Shown: piece after piece, positions 35,537 through 43,482 of the stretch
Position numbering within the stretch: the first letter of the stretch is position 1
How the letters are laid out: each line of letters starts with the position of its first letter
From: JAJEAD01 sp965221555
GTDB taxonomy: Bacteria > Pseudomonadota > Gammaproteobacteria > HK1
Length of the DNA: 64,000 nucleotides
Reading direction: 5' to 3'
NCBI GenBank assembly: GCA_965221555.1
Contig: OZ244895.1
Coordinates: forward strand, 62,001-126,000
The notes under the pieces: model-generated
The model's database searches: none
Told to the model about the DNA's origin: nothing
Seen by the model: only the letters and a program-made list of their open reading frames with translations
Position numbers and translations under genes: made by a program

Positions 35537-36361
35537 ATGAACATGACGCCAAACGACTCGCAAGCATCTGATGTGACGAATCCGGAAGCCCGATCCGTGG
35601 CGGAGGCGCGCGGCCCTTCCACAAAGTGGGTCTTCTCGCGCCGTCTCGCGCCGCTCGCCGTCCTTGCCGCGCTCGCGCTCTCCTGCACCGTGGCCCGCGC
35701 CGGCGATCCGACCGTGGTCGAGCTCTTCACGTCACAGAGCTGCTACTCGTGTCCGCCGGCGGAAGCTTTCCTGGGCGAGCTGGTGGAGCGGGAGGACCTC
35801 GTCGCGCTGGAGTACCACGTCGACTACTGGGACGACCTCGTTTACGGCTCGGCGGGTCGCTGGAAGGACCTCTTTTCCGACGCCGCCTACACCGAGCGCC
35901 AGCGCGTCTACGCGCACCGCATCCCCGGGTCCCAGGTCTACACGCCGCAAATCGTGGTCGACGGAGCGGCGCAGACCGTGGGGTCGAGGCGAAGCCAGGT
36001 GCTGCGTCTTGTCGAGCGCGCGCGCAGCGTTCCGAAACCGGCCCGGGTATCGGTGCAACGGGAAGCGACTGGCGGACTCAGGGTCACAGTGGATGCGGGA
36101 CCACCGGGTAGCGATGCCGACGTCCTGCTTGCCCGTTACGACATTCGTCACGTAACCGTGATCGAGGCGGGCGAGAACAAGGGCAAGACCCTCGACAACC
36201 ACCATGTCGTACGCGAGCTCCGCTCCCTCGGCGCGTGGAATGGCGAGCAATGGCAAGTCTCCATCACCGACATGTCACTCGACCCGAACCAGGGCTGCGC
36301 GGTGATCGTGCAGTCCGCCAACCAGGGCGCCATCCTCGGTGCCGCCGTTTGCCCTTCGTAA
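35537..36361 (+). CDS. DUF1223 family protein (thioredoxin-like, secreted)
   Basis: A 274-residue protein with a long N-terminal leader whose hydrophobic part is RRLAPLAVLAALALSCTVARA, probably removed after ARA. The mature part begins GDPTVVELFTSQSCYSCPPAEAFLG, the DUF1223 hallmark with a CxxC pair (CYSC) in a thioredoxin-like fold. EYHVDYWDDLV and YTPQIVVDGAAQTVGS are further family features. Members are periplasmic proteins of unknown redox role. The start is ATG at 35537; the frame extends far upstream by chance. Confidence 0.85.
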   Translation: MNMTPNDSQASDVTNPEARSVAEARGPSTKWVFSRRLAPLAVLAALALSCTVARAGDPTVVELFTSQSCYSCPPAEAFLGELVEREDLVALEYHVDYWDDLVYGSAGRWKDLFSDAAYTERQRVYAHRIPGSQVYTPQIVVDGAAQTVGSRRSQVLRLVERARSVPKPARVSVQREATGGLRVTVDAGPPGSDADVLLARYDIRHVTVIEAGENKGKTLDNHHVVRELRSLGAWNGEQWQVSITDMSLDPNQGCAVIVQSANQGAILGAAVCPS

Positions 36362-36530
36362 GCAGACGTGCATTTTTCGGTAGCCTATCACAGGTCGCTG
36401 CCTTCCCTGACTCCTCTACGTTTCGACGTGCAGGCTGCGCCGTTGCGGGATAGTGCCGAAGTGTCAGATTGTAACTGCCCCAGTGTATCGAAACTATCGT
36501 ACGTCTTCGTCCGCGAGGGACTGAATAATA

Positions 36531-37289
36531 ATGACGGCTACACATAAGCCACCGTCTGTCCAAGAAACAGCGTTTAATTGTCCGCACTGCGGAGTACTCA
36601 CTACACAGGACTGGCTCTCGCTGTGGGGCGAATACCTGACCGAGGAGCGTCGCACCCCTTACGAATCGGACTTCTATACTCGGCAGAAACCCGTAGACGG
36701 CATCCCCTCTTTTTCCACAGATGAACAGAAAATGCTTGTTCGAGGTATTCGAAACATCCATGTCAGCGTATGTTTCAACTGCAAGCAGTTTTCTCTATGG
36801 GTTTATAAAAATCTCGTTTATCCTTCTACCGGTGAGGTTCCACACCCGGATCCTGGTCTCTCCGATGAGATTCGGAGAGACTACGAAGAGGCGAGTGCAA
36901 TTCTTGCTCGCTCGCCAAGGGGAGCTGCCGCTTTGATTCGCCTTGCAATGCAGAAGCTCTGCGTGAAACTCGGACAGTCCGGGAAGAACCTGAACAAAGA
37001 TATCGGGGCGCTCGTCGAAGAGGGTCTTCCACCTCGCATTCAGAAAGCACTTGATGTTGTTCGTGTTATTGGAAACGAGGCTGTTCACCCTGGACAGATT
37101 GATCTGCGCGATGATCACGCTAGTGCTATGACACTGTTCGCTCTTCTGAACATGGTCTCGGATACCATGATCACACAGCCGAAGGCTCTTGACGACATCT
37201 ACGATAGTCTGCCCAAGAACAAGCGTGATGAGATCAATAAACGTGACGCCAGAGATGACCCTGATGGGAGTGAGCACAGTTCGAAGTAG
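36531..37289 (+). CDS. DUF4145 domain protein with zinc-finger-like cysteines
   Basis: A 252-residue soluble protein. Cysteine pairs CPHCG (about 17-21) and CFNCK (about 81-85) look like a zinc ribbon. The rest, from about 110 (SDEIRRDYEEASAILARSPRGAAALIRLAM), is the helical DUF4145 domain. This domain is common near restriction-modification and other defence genes, but stands alone here. The gene has visibly lower GC than the surroundings and weaker codon bias, a sign of transfer. It is followed by an IS3 remnant. Confidence 0.78.
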   Translation: MTATHKPPSVQETAFNCPHCGVLTTQDWLSLWGEYLTEERRTPYESDFYTRQKPVDGIPSFSTDEQKMLVRGIRNIHVSVCFNCKQFSLWVYKNLVYPSTGEVPHPDPGLSDEIRRDYEEASAILARSPRGAAALIRLAMQKLCVKLGQSGKNLNKDIGALVEEGLPPRIQKALDVVRVIGNEAVHPGQIDLRDDHASAMTLFALLNMVSDTMITQPKALDDIYDSLPKNKRDEINKRDARDDPDGSEHSSK

Positions 37290-37506
37290 GCCTCGCCTAA
37301 ATTGGTAACCTATTTTTGGTTACAGCGTACACCTTGGCATTGGTTTCTAATGTTGTGAAGTAGCCATTCGTAGCCTCAGCGGCACGCCGGTCACTGGTTC
37401 CTGCGGCAGGGAACAGCTCTGGATGCTGTCCGAACGGATGCGACGGCGGCACGTTGTGAAGTGTGCAGGGTTCTTCGAAGGCTTCAAACCTTAAGTGACT
37501 GGAGCC

Positions 37507-37713
37507 ATGAAACACCCATACAGACAATCCCCGAAGCTTCGGAGCGGGCGGTGCGGCTGAACCCGGGCTCCCAGGGCAGACACCAATCGCAACAGGCGGC
37601 GTTCATCTCGGTGTCATAGAGGGTGGGCTGTCTGATTGGGACATTGCGCAAGTGGGCGCGGCAGGCGGAGCCTGATCAGAGTTGGCCTCCCGGACAGCAG
37701 TTTGTAGGGCGAG
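37507..37713 (+). pseudogene. Remnant of an IS3-family OrfA transposase
   Basis: An ATG-started frame (MKHPYRQSPK) shifts at about 37529; the next frame gives PEASERAVRL .. HQSQQAAFISVS, a stop (TAG 37617-37619), then GCLIGTLRKWARQAEPDQSW. These match the order of IS3-family OrfA (PExRERAVR, SQWxAI, ETLRxWVRQAE). With at least one frameshift and one stop it cannot encode active protein, and OrfB and the insertion-sequence ends are gone. Confidence 0.7.
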
Positions 37714-37765
37714 ACGCGATCTTAGGCTGGCGCCACACCCGCTCCCACGGGTAGGCTCCCGAGGC

Positions 37766-38452
37766 ATGTGCGGAAGGATCACCCAAGGCTTCACTTGGCG
37801 GGAGGTGAATGCGTTCTTGCGCCTGATTGGGCCGGCGGCGAACCTGCGTCCGCGCTACAACCTCGCTCCGAGCCAGAACGCGGCGGTGGTGCGGGGCGAC
37901 GCCGAGGGGCGTCATCTCTCCATGATGCGCTGGGGGCTCATTCCGGGCTGGGCGAAGGATCCGAGCATCGGGCACAAGCTCATCAACGCGAGAGCCGAGA
38001 CCGCCGCGGTCAAACCATCGTTCCGGGGGGCGTTCTCGAAACGCCGGTGCTTGGTTCCGGTGGACGGATTCTACGAGTGGCGGCGCGAGGGCTCGATCCG
38101 TCAGCCCTGGCGCATCTTCCGGCCCGACGGGGGGCTGATGGCGTTCGCCGGACTGTGGGAGCGCTGGCGGGTGCCCGAGGGCGCAGCGCTGCGCGGTTCG
38201 CTGGCGGAGCGCCAACCGGGCGAGGTTGTCGAGAACTTCACCATCCTCACCACCGAGGCGAACGCCACCATGCGCGCGTTGCATCACCGCATGCCGGTGA
38301 TTCTGATGCCGGAGGCGTTCGAAACCTGGCTCACGGGCGGGGATGTACAGCTCGGGCCGGCGTCTGAGGATCTGGTAGCCATGCATCGGGTCGATCTGCG
38401 CGTGAACAATCCTCGCAACGATGACCCGGAGTGCGTGGCTGCGCTCGCATAA
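37766..38452 (+). CDS. yedK: SOS response-associated peptidase / abasic-site protein (YedK, SRAP)
   Basis: A 228-residue SRAP-domain protein, which forms a stable thiazolidine crosslink with abasic sites in single-stranded DNA through its N-terminal Cys. The essential start MCGRI gives Cys2 after Met removal. Other signatures are RPRYNLAPSQ, MRWGLIPGWA, INARAETAAVKPSFR, RRCLVPVDGFYEW and the late ALHHRMPVIL with catalytic His. The ATG at 37766 is fixed by the Cys2 requirement. A fragment of a second copy lies at 55402-55491. It directly follows an IS3 remnant. Confidence 0.92.
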   Translation: MCGRITQGFTWREVNAFLRLIGPAANLRPRYNLAPSQNAAVVRGDAEGRHLSMMRWGLIPGWAKDPSIGHKLINARAETAAVKPSFRGAFSKRRCLVPVDGFYEWRREGSIRQPWRIFRPDGGLMAFAGLWERWRVPEGAALRGSLAERQPGEVVENFTILTTEANATMRALHHRMPVILMPEAFETWLTGGDVQLGPASEDLVAMHRVDLRVNNPRNDDPECVAALA

Positions 38453-38663
38453 GGAGCAGGTGTGCGCTGAGAGACTGAGAGCAGGCCTTAAGGACATGAG
38501 ACGTCACGTGCCTGACCGTGCCACGGCGACAAGTACGAGTGACGCTGTCTCGGCTACGAAATCGACTGGACACGCCCCAGGCGGATTTGTGTGAGTACCG
38601 AGTCGAGCGCAGGCGGACTCGTACACGCCGTATCCACGATGCCGCGCACATTCGTCATTGCCC

Positions 38664-39650
38664 TTACGAACAACGATCGCCGGGGCAACGGTGAACCTCG
38701 ACGGTAATGTGCGCCAGGTCTGCGTCGGCAAGCAGCGCCTTGTACACGGACGGCGCTTCGGGCTCGTGCGTCACGACCGCGAGCTCGGCCGCAAACAGGC
38801 CCGGACCGATCGACCATACGTGCAGGTCCACGACGCGCGTGTCGCGAAATTCCTCGACCGAGCGACGGATCGCATCCCGGAGCGCGGCCGGTGCCTGACG
38901 ATCGAGGAGCGTGTGGCCGCTGTCGCGCAGCAGCCCGTAGGCCCAGCGGCTGACGAGAATGGCGCCGACGATTCCCATGGCCGGATCCATCCAGACCGCC
39001 CCCAGGTACTTTCCGGCAAGCAGCGCCACGATCGCGAGCAGCGACGTCAGGGCGTCGGCAAGCACATGGAGATAGGCGCCGCGCAGGTTGTGGTCGGCGT
39101 GCCCATGCCCATGTCCGTGCCCATGACCATGACCGTGCCCGTGTAACGCCGGACCGTCATCGTGCCCCTTTGCGCCTTGATTCGGCGCTTCGTGCCGAAC
39201 ATCGAGTAGCAGCACCGACACGCCGTTCACGATGAGGCCGATGACCGCAACGATGATCGCCGCATCGAACGCAATCGGAACCGGCGCCATCAGGCGCGTC
39301 ACGCTCTCGACGGCCATATAGATCGCGAACCCGGCCAGGAGCAGTGCGCTCGTGTAGCCGCCGAGCGAGTTGACCTTGCCGGTACCGAACGCGAATCGAG
39401 GATCGCCAGCGTGGCGGCGACAGTAGATGTAGGCCAGGACCGCCAGTCCGAGTGCGACCGTGTGGGAGGCCATGTGCAGGCCGTCGGCGAGCAGCGCCAT
39501 CGAACCGAACGCGAGCCCCGCCACGATCTCGACCACCATGGTCGAGGCGGTCAGAAGAGCGACGATCAGCGTGCGCAGCTCCCCCGGCCGCCGCCGATCC
39601 AGACCGAACGAGTGACCGTGCTCCCAGGCCGAAAGATTCGTCTCGTGCAT
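38664..39650 (-). CDS. dmeF: DmeF-type cation diffusion facilitator (Co/Ni efflux)
   Basis: A 328-residue CDF transporter with six helices. The N-terminus MHETNLSAWEHGHSF follows the MHxxxLxxWxHxHxF pattern of DmeF. Metal-site residues are in LADGLHMASHTVALG (helix 2) and HVLADALTSLLAI (helix 5). A long His/Gly run (about 163-182) lies between helices 4 and 5. DmeF proteins export cobalt and nickel with proton exchange; the exact metal is inferred. GGAGGGAA precedes the ATG. It is part of a metal-handling region with NicO and a second CDF. Confidence 0.87.
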   Translation of the reverse strand: MHETNLSAWEHGHSFGLDRRRPGELRTLIVALLTASTMVVEIVAGLAFGSMALLADGLHMASHTVALGLAVLAYIYCRRHAGDPRFAFGTGKVNSLGGYTSALLLAGFAIYMAVESVTRLMAPVPIAFDAAIIVAVIGLIVNGVSVLLLDVRHEAPNQGAKGHDDGPALHGHGHGHGHGHGHGHADHNLRGAYLHVLADALTSLLAIVALLAGKYLGAVWMDPAMGIVGAILVSRWAYGLLRDSGHTLLDRQAPAALRDAIRRSVEEFRDTRVVDLHVWSIGPGLFAAELAVVTHEPEAPSVYKALLADADLAHITVEVHRCPGDRCS

Positions 39651-39772
39651 TGATTCCCTCCGCTCGTCCGCTCACCCTCGCAGGCCAGCCGGTCGCAGCA
39701 ATCGCATGAATTCCCGCTCGCCGGCTGCGCGGCGACAGGCTTCGCGGGAACGACAAACAAGCGTCATCATCG

Positions 39773-40750
39773 TCATTCCCGAGAAATCGGGGAAGAGACG
39801 GTCTGCGCGACGCCCGCCGGGACACCCGCCTCCGTCGAAACCGCAGAATCAGGCAGGACTCTCCGCGCGGCGGCGCGGTTGCGGGCATCCAGCCACGCCC
39901 GCTTGGGAAAGCTCGCGTAGCCGCCGACACGATGACGCACATCGAGGTGGAAGTACATCTCGGGCCGCGGCGCCAGGTCCCAGAGCCAGTCGCGTCCCCC
40001 CTCGGGCAGCGCCACGCCCCACAACGACTCCTCGCGGCTGACCAGTCCGCAATCGCCGTAGCACAGGCGTTCGAGATCGGTGACCAGGCACACGACTCCC
40101 GGGAACGAGCACAGCCAGTCCAGGTGATTCGTCACCAGCGCCCGCGAGAACTCTCTCGTGCGTGCTTCGCCAAGCGATCGAATCCGCCGGGACATGTACC
40201 CGTTCGGCACCACCGGAAGCTGCGACAGGATGTTCACCGAGGCGACCAGGTCGAAACGCTCTCCGGCCAAGCGGTCGACCTGGTGTTGCGGCAGACGTGC
40301 GGGCGCCCGCCCGCGAGCCAGGGAATGGCAGCGCTCCACCACGCCGGTGACGTCGAGCGGCAGCAAGCGGACGTTGGAGAAGCGGGTGGCCGCACGGTGC
40401 ACGGACCATGCATGCACGATGTCCACCAGCACCACGCGTTCGAAGTGCCGGCTGAGCTCTTCGAGCGGAATGTCGAACAGCAGCCCGGAGCCGACGACGA
40501 GCGCGCTGCGCCGCTGCTCGCACCGCGCCACAGCGTCCTGGATAACCGCACGGGTGTGCTCCAGATGAGGGCGCCAGGCACTTCGGCAGCGGTCGCGCCG
40601 CGCGCGCAGAGCCCGAAGCTCCCGGACGTAGCCCATCTCTCGCAGATGACGCGGCACCCGATTCGACATGTAGTCGAGCCAGGCGCGGAGAATCCGGGCC
40701 GCCGGCGGCCGAATCGGTGCGGTGCGCCTCGACGCGATGTGCCGGGACAT
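39773..40750 (-). CDS. Uncharacterised methyltransferase-like protein
   Basis: A 325-residue protein. The middle, ALVVGSGLLFDIPLEELSRH then ERVVLVDIVHAWSV and NVRLLPLDVTG, follows the Rossmann pattern of class I methyltransferases: a glycine loop, an acidic end of strand 2 and an Asp at strand 3. The later FDLVASVNILSQLPVVP resembles motif IV. N-terminal and C-terminal parts are Arg-rich. GGAGG lies ahead of the ATG. Neighbouring metal genes do not explain its job, and the methyltransferase call is by fold only. Confidence 0.65.
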   Translation of the reverse strand: MSRHIASRRTAPIRPPAARILRAWLDYMSNRVPRHLREMGYVRELRALRARRDRCRSAWRPHLEHTRAVIQDAVARCEQRRSALVVGSGLLFDIPLEELSRHFERVVLVDIVHAWSVHRAATRFSNVRLLPLDVTGVVERCHSLARGRAPARLPQHQVDRLAGERFDLVASVNILSQLPVVPNGYMSRRIRSLGEARTREFSRALVTNHLDWLCSFPGVVCLVTDLERLCYGDCGLVSREESLWGVALPEGGRDWLWDLAPRPEMYFHLDVRHRVGGYASFPKRAWLDARNRAAARRVLPDSAVSTEAGVPAGVAQTVSSPISRE

Positions 40751-40839
40751 TCGTTGGCCTCCGCTTGGCGTGTCAGCTCGTCAATGGAACCTGTAACACG
40801 GCGCAGTCACTCCCGGGAAAATGGGCGTCCCTCCCGCGC

Positions 40840-40926
40840 GCGGACATCCTGCCGGCCTGAACCATTGGGAGCCTGCGGCACCTGCGTCCGGTACGGGCCT
40901 CCGGCCCGGGCGGGCGGGATGTCCGC
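40840..40926. repeat. Imperfect 18-bp inverted repeat with GC-rich centre
   Basis: GCGGACATCCTGCCGGCC at 40840-40857 and GGCGGGCGGGATGTCCGC at 40909-40926 pair at 16 of 18 positions. The intervening 51 bp are GC-rich. It lies between the methyltransferase-like gene and the intact TIR element at 41001. Confidence 0.6.
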
Positions 40927-41000
40927 ACGTCCGGGAAGAGCCGCTTTGCAACGGGGTCTTTCTCATACCGCGGAGCGTTCGGCTCGATCATGCGGGCGTC

Positions 41001-41182
41001 TAACCCGGATGTTTCACCGATTTCCTACTGCGGACGCCAATATGCGGGCGCTTGCGGGCCGTACTCCCTCAAGCCGCTTCGACGTAGTGTCGGCTACGCC
41101 CTCAGCGTCTCTCAGTACGTACGCCCCACTATCACGGCATCTTGACGCCCTCGCTACGAAAATCGGTGAAACATCCGGGTTA
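41001..41182 (+). repeat. Intact TIR-bounded intergenic element (type copy), 182 bp
   Basis: The first 23 bp, starting TAACCCGGATGTTTCACC, are perfectly complementary to the last 23 bp, ending GGTGAAACATCCGGGTTA. Both ends carry TA at the outer edge. Internal words are GCGGACGCCAATATGCGGGC, GTACTCCCTCAAGCCGC, GACGTAGTGTCGGCTACG and ATCACGGCATCTTGACGCC. No open frame of note lies inside. The element sits between the methyltransferase-like gene and the DUF1007 gene. It is the best preserved copy and defines the family for this window. Confidence 0.88.
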
Positions 41183-41209
41183 AGAGCCCGGACCCGGTCC
41201 GAGATATTC

Positions 41210-41233
41210 TTGACATGTCACATTACATGTCAA
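41210..41233. promoter_or_regulatory. Perfect 9-bp inverted repeat ahead of DUF1007-NicO
   Basis: TTGACATGT, a 6-bp centre CACATT, ACATGTCAA. It lies 12-35 bp before the ATG at 41245 and starts 27 bp after the intact repeat element. It is likely an operator for a regulator of the two metal-related genes; it does not match the Zur, NikR or RcnR box patterns I know. The left half contains TTGACA, so it may also serve as a -35 box. Confidence 0.6.
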
Positions 41234-41244
41234 ACACTCGATCC

Positions 41245-41835
41245 ATGTGCCTCGCCTTCCGGGCATGTCTGCCGTCCGCTGTCCTTTCCCTGGCGTTGGC
41301 AGCGGCGCCGGCGCTCGCCAATCCGCACGTGTGGGTCGAGACGTGGATCACGTTCGAGTTCGAAGACCATCGGGTCGAAGGGCTCCGCTTCGCGTGGCGC
41401 TTCGACGATTTCTACAGCGCCCACGCGATACGGACCCACGATCTCGATGGCAACGGTACATTCGAACCGATGGAGACGCGGGCGCTTCGCACCGACGCGT
41501 TCGACCCGCTGGCGCGTTTCGACTACCACGTGCACGTATGGGTGGGGGATGCGAGACGCGCGGGCCATGAGGTGGACCGGTTCTCGGCGCGGATCGAGGA
41601 CCAGCGCCTCGTGTACGAGTTCTCGTTGCCGGTCACGCCGCCGGCCGACCCGGGGGCAGGCCCCGTGATCGTGAGCGTGTTCGACGGCAGGAACGAGGTG
41701 GACTTCCGGTTCGCGGATTCCGACTTCCTGCTTGCCGACGGCGCCGTGAAGCCGGGCTGCGGGTTTCGGATCGGGCGCGGCCAGGGCGTGCAGTCCGGAC
41801 ACCCTCGTCTCGTGACGCTCACTTGCGGAGAGTGA
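41245..41835 (+). CDS. DUF1007 family periplasmic protein
   Basis: A 196-residue secreted protein. The signal peptide MCLAFRACLPSAVLSLALAA is followed by a cut near PALA, leaving NPHVWVETWITFEFEDHRVE, the DUF1007 start (HPHVW-like). Further family features are LDGNGTFEPMETRAL and YHVHVWVGD. Genes of this family often sit with a NicO transporter, as here; the ATG of NicO begins five bases after this stop. It may deliver or bind metal. The frame also has ATGs at 41215 and 41227 inside the palindrome; 41245 gives the best signal peptide. Confidence 0.83.
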   Translation: MCLAFRACLPSAVLSLALAAAPALANPHVWVETWITFEFEDHRVEGLRFAWRFDDFYSAHAIRTHDLDGNGTFEPMETRALRTDAFDPLARFDYHVHVWVGDARRAGHEVDRFSARIEDQRLVYEFSLPVTPPADPGAGPVIVSVFDGRNEVDFRFADSDFLLADGAVKPGCGFRIGRGQGVQSGHPRLVTLTCGE

Positions 41836-41840
41836 AATTC

Positions 41841-42860
41841 ATGACGATCGATCCATCGCGCAGGCCAAGGATCCCGGGTATGGGCACCCTGCTCGCGGCC
41901 GCGGTGTGCGGATTGCTGGCGGTGGTTCTCGCCGTGCCGCCCGCGCAGTCGCAGACGACGGCGCAGGCACCGACGGTGGACATCGTCGAGGAGGACGCCG
42001 GCATGTTTGCGGCGCTCACCGGGCACATCATCGACTTCCAGCGCCGCGCCAACGCCGAGATCGCCACCCACATGAGCGCCATCGAACGCGGTGACGATCT
42101 CAGCGCGTTCTTCCTCGGCCTTGCGATCGCATTCGCCTATGGGGTCATCCACGCGTTCGGGCCCGGGCACGGCAAGTTCGTCATCGTCTCGTACTTCCTC
42201 GGCCGGGAGGTCAGGGTGGTACGCGGCGTGGTAATGGCGATCCAGGTCGCGATCGTCCACGTCATCGCGGCCGTGATCATCGTGTGGCTGGCGGACACCG
42301 TGCTCCGTGCGGGCTTCGGCATCGGGCTCTCCGAGGTGCCCGGGGTGCGCGCCGCGAGTTTCCTGATCATCGTCGGTATCGGCGTGTACATGCTGTACCA
42401 GGCGGTGCGCACATCGGCGAGCGCGGCTGCCGATGGCAGCGCCGGCCACGAGCACGGCCATGGGCACAGCCACGCTCACCGCCATAGCCACGGCCATGGC
42501 CACAGTCATGGTCACGGACACAGCCATGGCGGTCTCGAAGGCGGCATCCTGGCGCTGGCGGCCGGCATGGTCCCGTGTCCCGGCGCGGTACTGATCATGC
42601 TCTACGCGGTGGCCAACGACATGATCTACCCGGGCTTTCTTCTCGTGGGGGCGATGTCGCTCGGCATCGGCCTTTGCATCTGCGTGCTGGGCGTCGGCGC
42701 GATCCTCGCCCGGCAGACCGCGCTCCGAGTCATGGAGGGCTCGGGCGGAAGCCGGGGGGTCGCCGCGCTGCGCAACACCATGAACTACGCCGGAGCGACC
42801 TTCGTGATCCTGGTGGGGCTCGTGTCCTTCATCGCGTTTCTCGACGTGCCGCTGGGTTGA
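41841..42860 (+). CDS. NicO/RcnA-like nickel-cobalt transporter
   Basis: A 339-residue membrane protein of the NicO family. The motif HAFGPGHGKFVIVSYF (about 117-132) and AAGMVPCPGAVLIML are conserved. A His-rich run between helices (about 205-233) with alternating HGH/HSH likely binds metal in the cytoplasm or periplasm. The N-terminus has a hydrophobic leader (LLAAAVCGLLAVVLAV). It is co-transcribed with DUF1007. Direction (uptake or RcnA-like efflux) is not settled; the His-rich loop and nearby efflux genes favour efflux. Confidence 0.87.
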   Translation: MTIDPSRRPRIPGMGTLLAAAVCGLLAVVLAVPPAQSQTTAQAPTVDIVEEDAGMFAALTGHIIDFQRRANAEIATHMSAIERGDDLSAFFLGLAIAFAYGVIHAFGPGHGKFVIVSYFLGREVRVVRGVVMAIQVAIVHVIAAVIIVWLADTVLRAGFGIGLSEVPGVRAASFLIIVGIGVYMLYQAVRTSASAAADGSAGHEHGHGHSHAHRHSHGHGHSHGHGHSHGGLEGGILALAAGMVPCPGAVLIMLYAVANDMIYPGFLLVGAMSLGIGLCICVLGVGAILARQTALRVMEGSGGSRGVAALRNTMNYAGATFVILVGLVSFIAFLDVPLG

Positions 42861-43008
42861 CGCGGCGACATGCGCACCGGATAAAGTGCCGTCCATCCTG
42901 TTATCGACGAGACAGGGGCGCTCGGCATGGATTTACTGACGACGGGCGCCGACCGCACGAATGCCGGGTGAGTATTCACTCTCGCCGAAACCCGCGCAGG
43001 CAACGAAC

Positions 43009-43194
43009 TAACCCGGATGTTTCACCGATTTCTCAACTCGCGGACGCCAATATGCTCGTGCAAGTGGGCTGTACTCCCTCAAGCCGCAACGACTTCGTGT
43101 CGGCTACGACTTCAGCGTCTTTCGATCCGTGCACCCCACTATCACGGTATCTTGGCGCCCGAAGCGGCCGAAAATCGGTGAAACTTCCGGGCTA
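43009..43194 (+). repeat. TIR-bounded intergenic element, forward orientation
   Basis: The left 23 bp are identical to those at 41001; the right end, GGTGAAACTTCCGGGCTA, has two changes. TA flanks both sides. The interior reads GCGGACGCCAATATGCTCGT, GTACTCCCTCAAGCCGC, GACTTCGTGTCGGCTACGAC, TTCAGCGTCTTTCGATCCG and CACCCCACTATCACGGTAT, closely like the type copy. 186 bp. A ribosome-site-like AAAGGAGAAGG follows immediately. Confidence 0.85.
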
Positions 43195-43209
43195 AAGGAG
43201 AAGGAAGCC

Positions 43210-43482
43210 ATGCATCGAACCAGTTCGAGACCTGCCCGTGGCATCGTTGCGGGATTGCTCGCCTTGCTCGCCGCGCTGGTCGAGAGAGCCCGGGGCACCA
43301 CCGACTCGCAGGCGCGCAACGCGCGGTACGCGAAGATTGCGACGCAGCTTCAGGATGAGGCCGCCACCGTCTTTCTGGTCCACCTTCAGCACATCGAGGC
43401 GGTCAGCGATATGGTGCGGGGCTACCGGATACAGCCGCTCGCGCATTATGTCCTTGTCCCCGAGCTGGCATTGTCCGAATGA
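43210..43482 (+). pseudogene. Internally deleted ABC peptide-binding protein (family 5)
   Basis: A 90-residue frame. The first 24 residues (MHRTSSRPARGIVAGLLALL ..) look like a signal peptide, and the rest, from NARYAKIATQLQDEAATVFL to VRGYRIQPLAHYVLVPELAL, matches the C-terminal end of family 5 binding proteins. The intervening 400-odd residues that make up a normal protein are missing. It is in frame, with AAAGGAG just before the ATG, and overlaps the next gene by ATGA. The product cannot bind a ligand; the coupling may keep the frame open for the HAD gene. Confidence 0.65.
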
